A model generated the notes under the pieces. That model saw nothing but the letters and a program-made list of their open reading frames with translations, had not been told where the DNA came from and did not search any database. From Rhizobium sp. NFR03 (GTDB lineage Bacteria; Pseudomonadota; Alphaproteobacteria; Rhizobiales; Rhizobiaceae): a stretch of DNA of 64,000 nt. Positions 1 to 8,617 of the stretch are shown here, one piece after another (positions within the stretch are counted from its first letter, which is position 1; each line of letters opens with the position of its first letter). Location of the stretch: assembly GCF_900111275.1 (NCBI RefSeq), contig NZ_FOGR01000005.1, positions 1-64,000 of the forward strand, written 5' to 3'. The translations under genes were made by a program, and so were the position numbers.

Positions 1-47
1 ATGGTACTTCGTCTTAAGACGCGGGAGAGTCGGTCGCTGCCAGGTCT
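1..47 (+). rRNA. rrf: 5S ribosomal RNA, 3' end (cut by window start)
   Basis: The first ~47 bases match the 3' part of an alphaproteobacterial 5S rRNA: the loop around GTCTTAAGAC (11-20), the GCGGGAGAGT segment (21-30) and the closing GCCAGGTCT (39-47), which would pair with the AGACCTGG-type 5' end outside the window. An initiator tRNA follows about 50 bases later, the usual 16S-23S-5S-tRNA-fMet order of Rhizobiales rrn operons. The exact mature 3' end is estimated. Confidence 0.85.
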
Positions 48-100
48 GCTAAAGGCAAACATATACCATCTTCTCAAACAATCTCAGTCCCTTTCCCTTC

Positions 101-177
<77 letters not shown>

Positions 178-206
178 AATCAAATCCGTCATACTGCACA
201 CAAAAC

Positions 207-238
207 AAACCCCCGTAGGCGCCCGCCCCGGGGGTTTT
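207..238 (+). terminator. Rho-independent terminator of the rrn operon
   Basis: Inverted repeat AAACCCCCG (207-215) / CGGGGGTTT (229-237) with a 13-nt loop, running into TTTT-GT. It lies 30 bases after tRNA-fMet and before the next gene, so it probably ends the rrn transcript. Confidence 0.75.
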
Positions 239-436
239 GTCGTGCCGGCATGACGCTGAGGCGGAAATAGACCGGCAGAGTGACAGAACGGCGGGAGCCT
301 GGCGCGGCGAAGGACCTACGGTCTCGATGGATACCTGACGTTCATCCGGATCATTCAGACATACCTCATCGTTAAAAACGTACAGACGCGTCCCTGCCGC
401 AACCGCTTCGCGCCTGTGTTGTTCGGTGCCATCCAG

Positions 437-448
437 AAAGGGGGGGGG
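437..448 (+). promoter_or_regulatory. Ribosome binding site made of a G9 homopolymer
   Basis: AAA followed by nine G residues (440-448) directly precedes the ATG at 450. It is the only Shine-Dalgarno-like sequence there and supports the ATG over an in-frame GTG at 426. A homopolymer this close to a start could vary in length by slippage. Confidence 0.5.
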
Positions 449-449
449 C

Positions 450-1241
450 ATGTCAGAACTGACGCAGGAAGAGGTTAGGAATACGCTGCTGCGCCGTTTG
501 CCGGCTTCTGCATTCGAAAAGCTTGCGCCGCATCTCCAGCCGCTTGATTTGCCGCTGCGTTACCCGCTGGCTTTACCGGACGAACCGATCGAACATGTCG
601 TTTTCATCGAAGCCGGCCTCGCCTCGATGGTCGTCGAGGACGATTCCGGTCGGCGGATCGAGATGCGTCATATCGGGTACGAGGGTATGACGGGCTACAC
701 AGTTGTGCTGGGTGCTGATCAAAGCCCCACGCGGACCTTCATGCAGATGCCGGGGCGTGGACTCAAGGTTCCCGCACGTGACGTTGTGTCGCTTCTGGAC
801 GATCCGCAAGCCCGGCTGCTGTTGCTGCGTTATATCCATACCTGTGATCTGCAACTTTCGTTCACGACCCTTGCCACATCACGGTACAGCCTTCCGCAGA
901 GGCTCGCTCGCTGGCTCCTGATGTGTCACGATCGCATCGAAGGTGACACTCTCACGCTAACGCATGATTTCCTCAGCTTGATGCTGGGTGTGCGTCGGGC
1001 GAGCGTTACAGACCAGCTTCATGTTCTGGAGGGAACGCGGGCAATCCGATCGACCCGCGGGCAGATCCGGATATTAAACCGTGAGACGCTGCTCCGGATC
1101 GCTGGCGGTTGCTATGGCACGCCTGAGGAGGAGTACGAACGCCTGATCCGGCGAGGCGATGTCCCGCAGGTCGATCCAGAGGCACTCACCCCAATCCCCA
1201 CGGAAGATGAGCGCCTTGAGACGCAACAGGTAGGGCTATGA
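450..1241 (+). CDS. Crp/Fnr-family transcriptional regulator
   Basis: A 263-residue cytoplasmic DNA-binding regulator. The N-terminal half is a cyclic-nucleotide-binding-type beta-barrel (about residues 20-130). The C-terminal helix-turn-helix of the Crp type lies near residues 165-215, with the stretch LTHDFLSLMLGVRRASVT. The cysteine cluster of true Fnr proteins is absent, so oxygen sensing by an Fe-S cluster is unlikely; the ligand is unknown. It faces a close paralogue (1373-2104) tail to tail; both share the segments RTFMQ, ARWLLMCHDR and YGTPE-EYERL. The ATG at 450 is chosen for the G-rich RBS; a GTG at 426 is the alternative. Confidence 0.85.
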   Translation: MSELTQEEVRNTLLRRLPASAFEKLAPHLQPLDLPLRYPLALPDEPIEHVVFIEAGLASMVVEDDSGRRIEMRHIGYEGMTGYTVVLGADQSPTRTFMQMPGRGLKVPARDVVSLLDDPQARLLLLRYIHTCDLQLSFTTLATSRYSLPQRLARWLLMCHDRIEGDTLTLTHDFLSLMLGVRRASVTDQLHVLEGTRAIRSTRGQIRILNRETLLRIAGGCYGTPEEEYERLIRRGDVPQVDPEALTPIPTEDERLETQQVGL

Positions 1242-1372
1242 GTTGAAACCAATGCTCCGGCAGCGAGTATGACGCAACGATATCATATTCCGTTAGGCGG
1301 TGTTGGAACGACGTCGTGCGTCAGTGGAGAAGGGGCTTCAGCGACAGGCGAGAAGACAGAGCGTGTTTCCGA

Positions 1373-2104
1373 TCAGGCCCGGCGGCTGTGGAGCCAGGTT
1401 CCCATCAGTCGTTCGTATTCCTTCTCCGGCGTGCCGTAGCTACCACCGGCGATTTCCTCGAGGCCGGAGCGGCTGAGGACACGAATATTGCCGCGGGTTG
1501 CCTTGATGACGCGCATGCCTTCGATGATGTGGAGTTCGTTGGTAATCCCCGAGCGGCGCACGCCCAGCATCACAGACAGAAACTCGTGCGTCAGGGGGAG
1601 GTCGTCCGTCGATAGCCGGTCATGACACATCAGCAGCCAGCGAGCGAGGCGCTCGTGCATTTTGTAGCGCGCATTGGCAAGGGCGGAATGTGACAGTTGC
1701 AGTTCGGCACAGTGCACATATTTCAGCATGAGATCGTTCGCGTCGGGATTGTTTGCCAGCATGGATGCAAACGCCGCGACGGGAACCGAGATACCGTGGC
1801 CGGAAACCTGCATGAAGGTGCGGTTCGGCGTCCGATCCACTTTCAGGACGATATTGACGCCGGAGAGCCCCTCGCAGCCGATATGACCGACCTCGATGGC
1901 TTCCTCATCACGGGTCGTGGCGACGACCGAGGCCAGCCCGCTTTCAATGAAGCAGACGTGGGAGGTCAGCTCATTGGCGCGGACGATTTCATGTCTGATG
2001 GGAAGATCGATGGCGACCATGGCCGGGCGCAATTCTTCGAAAGCTTCCGGCGGGAGTCTCTCTAAAAGGAGGTTGCGGACCCGCGATTGATCGAAATGTG
2101 TCAT
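1373..2104 (-). CDS. Crp/Fnr-family transcriptional regulator (paralogue)
   Basis: A 243-residue regulator with the same two-domain layout as the neighbour at 450-1241: an N-terminal cNMP-binding-like barrel and a C-terminal winged helix with LTHEFLSVMLGVRRSGIT. Identity to the neighbour is obvious by eye along the length (FIE-GLAS, HIG-EG, RTFMQ, ERLARWLLMCHDRL, GGSYGTPEKEYERL), so the pair probably arose by duplication followed by inversion. No Fe-S cysteine motif is visible. Target genes and effector cannot be read from the sequence. The 131-bp gap between the two stop codons shows no clear terminator. Confidence 0.85.
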   Translation of the reverse strand: MTHFDQSRVRNLLLERLPPEAFEELRPAMVAIDLPIRHEIVRANELTSHVCFIESGLASVVATTRDEEAIEVGHIGCEGLSGVNIVLKVDRTPNRTFMQVSGHGISVPVAAFASMLANNPDANDLMLKYVHCAELQLSHSALANARYKMHERLARWLLMCHDRLSTDDLPLTHEFLSVMLGVRRSGITNELHIIEGMRVIKATRGNIRVLSRSGLEEIAGGSYGTPEKEYERLMGTWLHSRRA

Positions 2105-2255
2105 TGCAAGCTCTCGCCGGGAAGGAGCCCGCTCTCATTCCAAGCCGAACCAAGCGATAAGAATAATCTTTTACATACAAAAAGATAAGGGCCGACCAAG
2201 TCCGTGCCGCCCTTTGTACGAATTTGACAATTCCAGTTTAAGATCTTTTTTGGGA

Positions 2256-2513
2256 TCAATGCGATCGTGATGGTGTATCAGGAATAATCTGTACGGATGC
2301 AGAAAAACTGACGACGAGGACCGTCAACCCGGCGTCATTCGTAACGTTCATCAACCACGCCGAAACATCTTGTTTTTCCAGCAGACGACCGCGAAGCCGT
2401 TCCGCGATGCTCTCGACAGCTTCTTCTCGAACACTCGCTATATCGTCGTGTTCAGAGCCGATCGTATCGGGAATATCTTCCCCGTCATGGAGATTGAAGT
2501 AATAGCGGGCCAC
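2256..2513 (-). CDS. DUF6894 family small protein
   Basis: An 85-residue protein beginning VARYYFNLHDGEDIPD, which matches the DUF6894 pattern (M-x-R-Y-Y-F-x-L-x-D-G...D). It ends with the usual VTNDAGLTVLVVSFS strand. The start is a GTG at 2513 preceded by AGGAG six bases upstream. An in-frame extension up to 2792 would read through the GA microsatellite and the palindrome and is judged non-coding. The function of the family is unknown; members are common and often multicopy in Rhizobiales. Confidence 0.7.
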   Translation of the reverse strand: MARYYFNLHDGEDIPDTIGSEHDDIASVREEAVESIAERLRGRLLEKQDVSAWLMNVTNDAGLTVLVVSFSASVQIIPDTPSRSH

Positions 2514-2666
2514 CTGTCGCTCCTGATGTTCGACAAGAGGAGCATTCCTCCCGCGGTAGCTCGCGCAGTGACGAACTCGACACTTTATAATTGCGCTTTG
2601 ATTGCGCCTGCAACAAGGCGCATTCGCGTTACGATGTTCACGAATCATATTGCAGGCAGGTTTGTC

Positions 2667-2704
<38 letters not shown>

Positions 2705-2742
2705 CGTGTCCGGCTTGGCGCGTTCGAGATGCGGCGCCGGAC

Positions 2743-2802
2743 ATCATACCAGGTGTCGATGATAGGAAACTGTACGTTTCTATCATCGACACCTGGTATG
2801 AT
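2743..2802. repeat. Near-perfect palindrome, solo copy of the repeat at 20925-21187
   Basis: ATCATACCAGGTGTCGATGA at 2743-2762 is mirrored by the complementary arm ending at 2802. The arms are about 28 bases with one bulged base and a short loop around CTGTAC. The arm core TGTCGATGATAG is the same as the terminal inverted repeats of the larger element at 20925-21187. It lies just 3' of the minus-strand molybdoenzyme subunit gene (stop at 2812), so it could also act as a terminator or mRNA 3' stabiliser. Confidence 0.8.
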
Positions 2803-2811
2803 CTGCCCAGC

Positions 2812-5073
2812 CTATCGCGAGGACATCACGTCCTCGATGCGGATCGGGAACTTGCGGACGCGTTTTCCGGTCGCGTGCCAGACAGCATTGGCAATAGCGC
2901 CCACGGTGCCAGTGATTCCGATTTCTCCGACGCCCTTGACGCCGATTGGATTGACGATGGCGTCATCCTCAGGGACGAGAATTGCCTCCAGCGGGGGCAC
3001 GTCCGCATTTACCGGCACATGATATTCGGCGAGGTCGGCGTTCATGATCCGGCCCGTCCTCTTGTCCGTCACCGCCTCTTCGTGGAGGGCGAACGAGATC
3101 CCCCAGATCATACCCCCGAAATACTGGCTCTGCACCAGCCGGGGATTGATGATGCGCCCTGCGGCGAAGGCGCCAATGAGGCGCGTGGTGCGGATCTGGC
3201 CGAGATCCGGATCGATTTTCACCTCCGCAAAGACGGCGCCATGCGAATACAGCGCATGTCCCGAAGCAATGGCCGGGTCGCGATTGGATTTCGCCGTCCC
3301 CGCGACATGGGAACGTCCGGCACGGGCGAGGATCTGCGCATAGCTCTCACTGCGGCTTTCATCGTCCCGTCGATAGAGCCGGCCGCCGCGTGCGGTGACG
3401 CCGATATTCCCCGCGCCGAACAAGGGCGATTGGGGATCGTTGACGGCGAGGTCCGAGAGTTGTGCGATCGCGTCCCCACCAGCCTGATTGAGGGCGAGGC
3501 CGGCGCTGGCCGTGTGGCCCGAGCCGCCGGCAACGCCGGCATCGGGCAACGTTGAAAGACCTGAATGGAACTCGACCTGATCCGGCTCGAGGCCCAGCGC
3601 CTCGGCTGCGATCTGGGCGAGGGCCGTCCACGCGCCCTGGCCCATGTCGGCAGCACCTGTTTCGACCAGTGCCGTGCCGTCGGCGCGAAGCGTCGCCCGG
3701 GCCTCGGCAGGGAAATGCGGACAGCCGAACACGGCAGTGCCCATTCCCCAGCCGACGAGCAGTCCGTTTTCATCCCGCATCTGCCCTGCTGAGCGCGGAC
3801 GGCGCGACCAGCCGAAGCGGGCGGCTCCTTCTTCATAACAGGTGCGCAGCGCCTTGGAGGAGAAAGGCTTGCCCGTCGCCGGCTCGGTTTCGGCGTAATT
3901 CTTCAGGCGGAACGCCAGAGGATCCATGCCGCAGGCTTCCGCCGCCTCGTCGATCGCGACTTCGAGGGCTGCGGAGCCGGACGCTTCGCCCGGTGCGCGC
4001 ATGGGCCCGGGCGTGCCCGTGTCGAGCCGTATCCCTTCATGCTCGACGAGGATCGCCGGGCTTGCATAAAGCGGCAGGGATGCATTGGCCGCAGGCTCCA
4101 GAAAGTCTTCAAAGGCGGATGTGGCCGAAAGTGAGTGGTGATGGAGCGCGATCAGCGCGCCATCCCTTTCCATACCCATGCGAAGCTTCTGCCACGTCTG
4201 GCCTCGATGACTGACGGGGCCGTACATCTGGGCGCGGGTCAGCGCCAGCTTGACCGGGCGGTTCAGCATGCGGGCTGCGAGGATCGCCAGGATCTGCGGC
4301 CCGTTGAGGATAGCCTTGGAGCCGAAGCCGCCGCCGAGGAAGGGCGAGCGGATCGTAACGTTCTCAACGGGAATGCCAAAGAAGGCGGCATAGGACGCGC
4401 AACTGATCGCCAGCGCCTGGTTCGGCATGTCGAGAACCACGCGATCACCGTCCCACTCCGCGACCACGGCATGCGGCTCCATGGCGTTGTGGTATTGAGG
4501 CGGCGTCTCGACCTCTACGTCTATGGCGATGGGGGCTTTCGATAAGCCCGCCTCGACATCTCCATGGGCGGTCTTCGGGGTCCCCCCGATGCCGACGCCC
4601 GACGGGTCGAAGCGAACCCCGGTTTCCAAGCCAACGCGGGCAGGCTCGGTGTCATATTGCGGATCGAGCAGGGCAGCGCCTTCCGTGGCGGCTTCCAGCG
4701 TTTCGGCGATGACCAGCGCAATCGGCTGATTGACGTAGCGCACGCTATCGTCCTGAAGCACTTCGACGCGGAAGCCGAAGGGCGGAATCCTCTCGTTCGG
4801 ATCGTGGAACAGTGGTGGCCGATTAGCCGGCGTCAGCACCTCGACGACGCCCGGATGGGCCCTGGCCGCTTCGATGTTCATGGAGCGGACACGCCCGCGG
4901 GCAATGCGGCTCACCGCCATGACCGCAAACAGCATACCTTCGGGGTGATTGTCGGCCGCGTAGGTCGCACGGCCGGTGACCTTGAGGAGGCCATCGCGGC
5001 GGGTGAGAGGCTGACCGGCATTGGAGCCGTAACGGCTCGTGGCGACGGGGGCGATATGGGTCTCAAGCGACAT
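2812..5073 (-). CDS. Xanthine dehydrogenase family molybdopterin-binding subunit (aldehyde oxidoreductase, copy 1)
   Basis: The 753-residue large subunit binds the molybdenum cofactor and oxidises an aldehyde or N-heterocycle. Visible landmarks are the PFLGGGFGSK cofactor loop, MRAPGEASG, the Q-loop-like GAADMGQGAWT and the catalytic glutamate in GVKGVGEIGITG near the C terminus. It is the last gene of a three-gene operon (2Fe-2S, FAD, Mo subunits) and overlaps the FAD-subunit gene by 11 bases. A second, diverged copy lies at 10229-12427. The substrate cannot be told from sequence; the PaoC-like family mostly handles aromatic aldehydes. Confidence 0.92.
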   Translation of the reverse strand: MSLETHIAPVATSRYGSNAGQPLTRRDGLLKVTGRATYAADNHPEGMLFAVMAVSRIARGRVRSMNIEAARAHPGVVEVLTPANRPPLFHDPNERIPPFGFRVEVLQDDSVRYVNQPIALVIAETLEAATEGAALLDPQYDTEPARVGLETGVRFDPSGVGIGGTPKTAHGDVEAGLSKAPIAIDVEVETPPQYHNAMEPHAVVAEWDGDRVVLDMPNQALAISCASYAAFFGIPVENVTIRSPFLGGGFGSKAILNGPQILAILAARMLNRPVKLALTRAQMYGPVSHRGQTWQKLRMGMERDGALIALHHHSLSATSAFEDFLEPAANASLPLYASPAILVEHEGIRLDTGTPGPMRAPGEASGSAALEVAIDEAAEACGMDPLAFRLKNYAETEPATGKPFSSKALRTCYEEGAARFGWSRRPRSAGQMRDENGLLVGWGMGTAVFGCPHFPAEARATLRADGTALVETGAADMGQGAWTALAQIAAEALGLEPDQVEFHSGLSTLPDAGVAGGSGHTASAGLALNQAGGDAIAQLSDLAVNDPQSPLFGAGNIGVTARGGRLYRRDDESRSESYAQILARAGRSHVAGTAKSNRDPAIASGHALYSHGAVFAEVKIDPDLGQIRTTRLIGAFAAGRIINPRLVQSQYFGGMIWGISFALHEEAVTDKRTGRIMNADLAEYHVPVNADVPPLEAILVPEDDAIVNPIGVKGVGEIGITGTVGAIANAVWHATGKRVRKFPIRIEDVMSSR

Positions 5074-6136
5074 GAAGATCTGCCTTCGGTGCGGAAAGGT
5101 GCTGTTCGGGGAAGGGCGAGGCAGGGAGCGCGGGCATGACCTTCGGCGTGCCTTCGTAGGCGAGCATCAGCGCGCGAACGAGAATGCGGTGGGCCAGCGT
5201 GATCTTGAACGCGTTGTCGCCGGAAGGCCGCGCGTCGGCAAGGGCTGCGGTCGCGGCCTTCTCGAAGATTTCGCGGCCCGCCTTTTGACCGACAAGCACC
5301 GCCTCCGCCTCGTGCGCACGCCATGGCTTGGCGGCGACGGCGCCTATTGCCAGTCTCGATGCGCGGATCGTGTCGCCGTCCATGTCGAGCATGGCGGCCG
5401 CCGAAACCACCGCGAAGGCGTAGGACGTGCGCTCGCGCAGCTTCACGTAACGGGCATTTCCGGCAAAGGATGCGGCCTCCGGTGGCAGGCGCAGGCCAGT
5501 GATGAAGTCGCCCGGCGCGAGAGTGGACTCAAGCGCACGCGAGGCATCGGGAAGGCTGTGGAGGCTTTCGATCGGGATGTCCCTGCGTCCCCCCACACCT
5601 TCGATCTCGATCACGGCACCAAGCGCCGCCAGGGGCACGCAGAAGTCCGAGGGGTGCGTGGCGATACACTGTTCCGACCAGCCGAGAACGGCGTGGAGGC
5701 GGTTCTCACCGTGCAAAGCGTCACAGCCGGAGCCCGGTTCGCGGCGATTGCAGGCACTGGCGGTATCCTGAAAATAGGCGCAACGCGTTCGCTGCAAGAG
5801 GTTTCCGCCGACCGTTGCGGCGTTGCGCAACTGTGCGGAGGCGCCCGACAACAAGGCTTCCGCGATGGCGGGATAGGTCGCGGCAAAGCGGGTGTCGTAG
5901 GCAAGGTCCGCATTGCGCATAAGCGCGCCGATGCGAACGCTACCGTCCGACAGCCATTCGATACGGTCGAGACCCGGAAGCCTGCTGATGTCGATGACGC
6001 GCTCTGGTCGCGTCACGCCGATTTTCATCAGGTCGAGCAGATTGGTCCCGGCGGCGAGATAGACGGATCCCGGGACGGCTGCGGCTGTCACGGCCTCGGC
6101 GATGTTTGCCGGGCGGATGAAGTCGAAGCGATTCAT
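5063..6136 (-). CDS. FAD-binding subunit of molybdenum aldehyde oxidoreductase (copy 1)
   Basis: A 357-residue subunit that carries FAD and passes electrons between the 2Fe-2S subunit and the electron acceptor. The FAD-binding segment is [12 protein letters not shown]. The cysteine-rich insert with QRTRC-YF and CNRREPGSGCDA is the hallmark of PaoB-type subunits that carry an additional 4Fe-4S cluster. The ATG at 6136 has AGGAA upstream and overlaps the stop of the preceding gene (ATGA), implying translational coupling. It is about 40 residues longer than the paralogue at 9274-10224, mainly at the C terminus. Confidence 0.92.
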   Translation of the reverse strand: MNRFDFIRPANIAEAVTAAAVPGSVYLAAGTNLLDLMKIGVTRPERVIDISRLPGLDRIEWLSDGSVRIGALMRNADLAYDTRFAATYPAIAEALLSGASAQLRNAATVGGNLLQRTRCAYFQDTASACNRREPGSGCDALHGENRLHAVLGWSEQCIATHPSDFCVPLAALGAVIEIEGVGGRRDIPIESLHSLPDASRALESTLAPGDFITGLRLPPEAASFAGNARYVKLRERTSYAFAVVSAAAMLDMDGDTIRASRLAIGAVAAKPWRAHEAEAVLVGQKAGREIFEKAATAALADARPSGDNAFKITLAHRILVRALMLAYEGTPKVMPALPASPFPEQHLSAPKADLHVA

Positions 6137-6651
6137 GCCGCGTTCCTTCCGTTTTCCCGAGACTGTGCCGTATTGTTCTGCGAGAGGATCTGGCCTGCCT
6201 CCAGCACCGCCTGGGTGATGCCCTGATAGGCACCGCATCGACAGATATTGCCGCTCATCAGTTCGCGCACGCGTTCAGGGTCATTGCCGGCATGTCCCTC
6301 GGAGAGGAGGCCGACCGCGCTCATGATCTGGCCGGGCGTGCAGTAGCCGCATTGCAGGCCGTCGCAGGCGATGAAAGCTGCCTGCACAGGGTGCAGTTCC
6401 GTGCCTTCGGCAAGGCCTTCGATGGTTGTGACCGTGCTGCCGTCGAGGGTTGCAGCCAGTGTCAGACAGGCATTGATGCGCCGTCCGTCGAGAATAACCG
6501 TGCAGGCGCCACACTGGCCCCGGTCGCAGCCCTTCTTGGTGCCGGTGAGGTGAAGCCGCTCGCGCAGGAGGTCGAGCAGCGTCACGCGCGGATCGTCAAG
6601 CGCGATGCTGTTCGGTTGACCATTGACGGTAAGGCTGATGGAGAAAGGCAT
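6133..6651 (-). CDS. 2Fe-2S subunit of molybdenum aldehyde oxidoreductase (copy 1, no Tat signal)
   Basis: A 172-residue iron-sulfur subunit with two 2Fe-2S clusters: the plant-ferredoxin type ([12 protein letters not shown], then a further Cys in INACL) and the C-terminal type (QCGYCTPGQ and NICRCGAY). The ATG at 6651 is supported by GGAG five bases upstream; the protein then starts directly with the ferredoxin fold, so this enzyme is probably cytoplasmic. This differs from the Tat-tagged paralogue at 8618-9277. First gene of the operon, divergent from the TetR gene. Confidence 0.92.
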   Translation of the reverse strand: MPFSISLTVNGQPNSIALDDPRVTLLDLLRERLHLTGTKKGCDRGQCGACTVILDGRRINACLTLAATLDGSTVTTIEGLAEGTELHPVQAAFIACDGLQCGYCTPGQIMSAVGLLSEGHAGNDPERVRELMSGNICRCGAYQGITQAVLEAGQILSQNNTAQSRENGRNAA

Positions 6652-6794
6652 GGGTGCTCCAGTCAGGTTTGTGGTGTATGAGATATGAACCGCAAGGGCG
6701 GTGAACGTTTCGACGAGACGGGACTGACGCTGTTGATCCGTCGCATGAGGGACGGACATTCCGGTCAACGTCTCCTCGATGTGATACGCAATAT

Positions 6795-6811
6795 ACGGAG
6801 GGTGCCTCCGT
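6795..6811. promoter_or_regulatory. Candidate TetR operator
   Basis: Perfect inverted repeat ACGGAGG-GTG-CCTCCGT in the 188-bp divergent interval between the oxidoreductase operon and the TetR gene. Size and symmetry are typical of TetR-family operators, and the position suits repression of both directions. That the neighbouring TetR protein binds it is inferred. Confidence 0.55.
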
Positions 6812-6839
6812 TTAGCAAGAGCCCGTTGGCAACTTTCAG

Positions 6840-7433
6840 ATGATGATTAGGCAGATGGACCAGGAACACGCGAAAGCAAGGCGGAAGCCGCGGTCAGACT
6901 CCGTTCGCAACCGGGAACGTCTGCTGGAGGCTGCCACCGCCGTCTTCCGGCTCGGTGGCGCGCATACGAGCCTCGAAGCCGTCGCACGGGAAGCCGGGGT
7001 CGGTATCGGGACGCTCTACCGTCATTTCCCGACGCGCGAGGCCCTTTTTGATGCGGTATACCGGCACGAAGTCGATCTTCTCGCCGATCTGGCGCGCGAG
7101 CTTTCGACGGACGCCGATCCCGTCGCCGCACTCAAAGCCTGGCTTCAGGCCAATGTCCGCCTTGTCGCGACCAAAAAGGGAATGATCGAGGGGCTTCAAT
7201 TAGCCGTCGTCGGATCGTCGGAGCTCAAGGCCTATTCCTACGAGCGCATGGTCGAGGCCATCGGTCTTCTGCTCGATCGGGCAGCGTCGGCGGGCACGAT
7301 CCGGGACGACGTGTCGCCTGACGAGCTGTTGCGGACGCTGCTCGGCATTTTCTACAGCCACGGACCGGCGGACTGGCAGCCGACCGCGCTCCGGATGGTC
7401 GATGTTTTCGTCGATGGGTTGCGAAAACGCTGA
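6840..7433 (+). CDS. TetR-family transcriptional regulator
   Basis: A 197-residue repressor-type protein. The TetR helix-turn-helix is at about residues 25-70 (RERLLEAATAVFRLGG ... VGIGTLYRHFPTREALF), followed by an alpha-helical ligand-binding domain. It is divergent from the copy-1 aldehyde oxidoreductase operon and a 17-bp inverted repeat sits between them, so local control of that operon in response to a substrate or product is the likely role. The start is uncertain: ATGs at 6840, 6843 and 6855 are in frame; the last has the best upstream AGG. Confidence 0.88.
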   Translation: MMIRQMDQEHAKARRKPRSDSVRNRERLLEAATAVFRLGGAHTSLEAVAREAGVGIGTLYRHFPTREALFDAVYRHEVDLLADLARELSTDADPVAALKAWLQANVRLVATKKGMIEGLQLAVVGSSELKAYSYERMVEAIGLLLDRAASAGTIRDDVSPDELLRTLLGIFYSHGPADWQPTALRMVDVFVDGLRKR

Positions 7434-7524
7434 TTTCCGGTGGCGCGGCGATTGATCCGCATCTGTCCGCGCAGTGGCTTTCGGGCTATGGCAGACGGAT
7501 CCTCCTCCTTTGCGATTCGACATC

Positions 7525-8472
7525 ATGCCCGTCTCACAGTCTCCCCTTCGCGGTGTCGTCATCGCGTTCATCGCCTATGCCGTGTTTGCTTTCAGTGATG
7601 CCTCGGTCAAACTCATCGACGGGGCCATACCCGCCTATCAGGTCGCCTTCGCGGGCGCGGTCTTCGGGCTTGTTATCCTGCCATTGATCAAGGCGCGGGA
7701 GGATTCCTGGCTCGATATCTTTCGAACCTCCAATCGCATGCTCTGGCTGCTGCGCTTTGCCTGCGGCGCCGTTGGCTCCATCGCGTCGATCATCACCTTT
7801 ACGAAGCTGCCGATGGCGGAAGCCTTCTGCCTCCTCTTCCTTCTGCCGTCCTTCGTTACGATCCTCTCCGTCATTTTCCTGAAAGAGGATGTGCGCTGGC
7901 AGCGCTGGTCGGCTGTCATCGTCGGCTTCATCGGCGTGCTGATCGTCCTGAGACCGGGGTTTCGCGAGCTTTCAGTGGGACATCTTGCGGGCGCTATCGG
8001 CGGTTTCAGTGCCGCCATCGCCATCGTCGTCCTGCGCGGCATGGGACCGACCGAGAAGCGGATGTCGCTCTATGGAGCAGGGCTTCTCGGCGTTCTCGTT
8101 GTCAGCGGCCTTCTGATGCTGTCGAACATTGCAATCCCGACGCCGATGCAGTGGGTCTTCATCGCCAGCTACGGTATCCTCGGCTCGGCCGGCAACGCGT
8201 TGCTGATGACGGCAGCGCGAATGGCGCCGGCAAACCTGGTCGCGCCACCGCAATACAGCCAGATGATCTGGGCGATCCTCTTCGGATATTTCATCTTCGA
8301 CGATGCAATCGACCTGCCCATGGCGGGCGGCATCGCGCTTATCATCTTCTCCGGCTTGCTGACGCTGATGCGGGAGCGCAAGCGCGGTACGCCGCTGCCG
8401 TCGGCCGTCGTCTCGCCCGATGCACAGGCTTCGCTCGCCACGGCCGATCCTGAGCCGGAAGCGCGGGGCTAA
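7525..8472 (+). CDS. DMT-family transporter (EamA domains)
   Basis: A 315-residue inner-membrane protein with about ten predicted hydrophobic segments arranged as two EamA repeats (roughly residues 8-145 and 155-295). It resembles exporters of small metabolites such as amino acids. The ATG at 7525 places the first membrane helix (VVIAFIAYAVFAFSD) right after a short N-tail; a GTG at 7474 is an in-frame alternative without a good RBS. It lies between the TetR gene and the second oxidoreductase operon, so it may move a related compound, but this is only positional. Confidence 0.85.
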   Translation: MPVSQSPLRGVVIAFIAYAVFAFSDASVKLIDGAIPAYQVAFAGAVFGLVILPLIKAREDSWLDIFRTSNRMLWLLRFACGAVGSIASIITFTKLPMAEAFCLLFLLPSFVTILSVIFLKEDVRWQRWSAVIVGFIGVLIVLRPGFRELSVGHLAGAIGGFSAAIAIVVLRGMGPTEKRMSLYGAGLLGVLVVSGLLMLSNIAIPTPMQWVFIASYGILGSAGNALLMTAARMAPANLVAPPQYSQMIWAILFGYFIFDDAIDLPMAGGIALIIFSGLLTLMRERKRGTPLPSAVVSPDAQASLATADPEPEARG

Positions 8473-8617
8473 AAGCCTTATCATGTCGCCTTCGTGATCG
8501 CAGTCCGGCCCGAGGCGTTGTCTTGGGGCTGGTCTGCCTGACACTCCGCCCTAGCTCCGGCTTATGGATCCGCGCAATGCCATGTCGCGGAAATCTCATA
8601 AGAACATGGAGCAGAAA

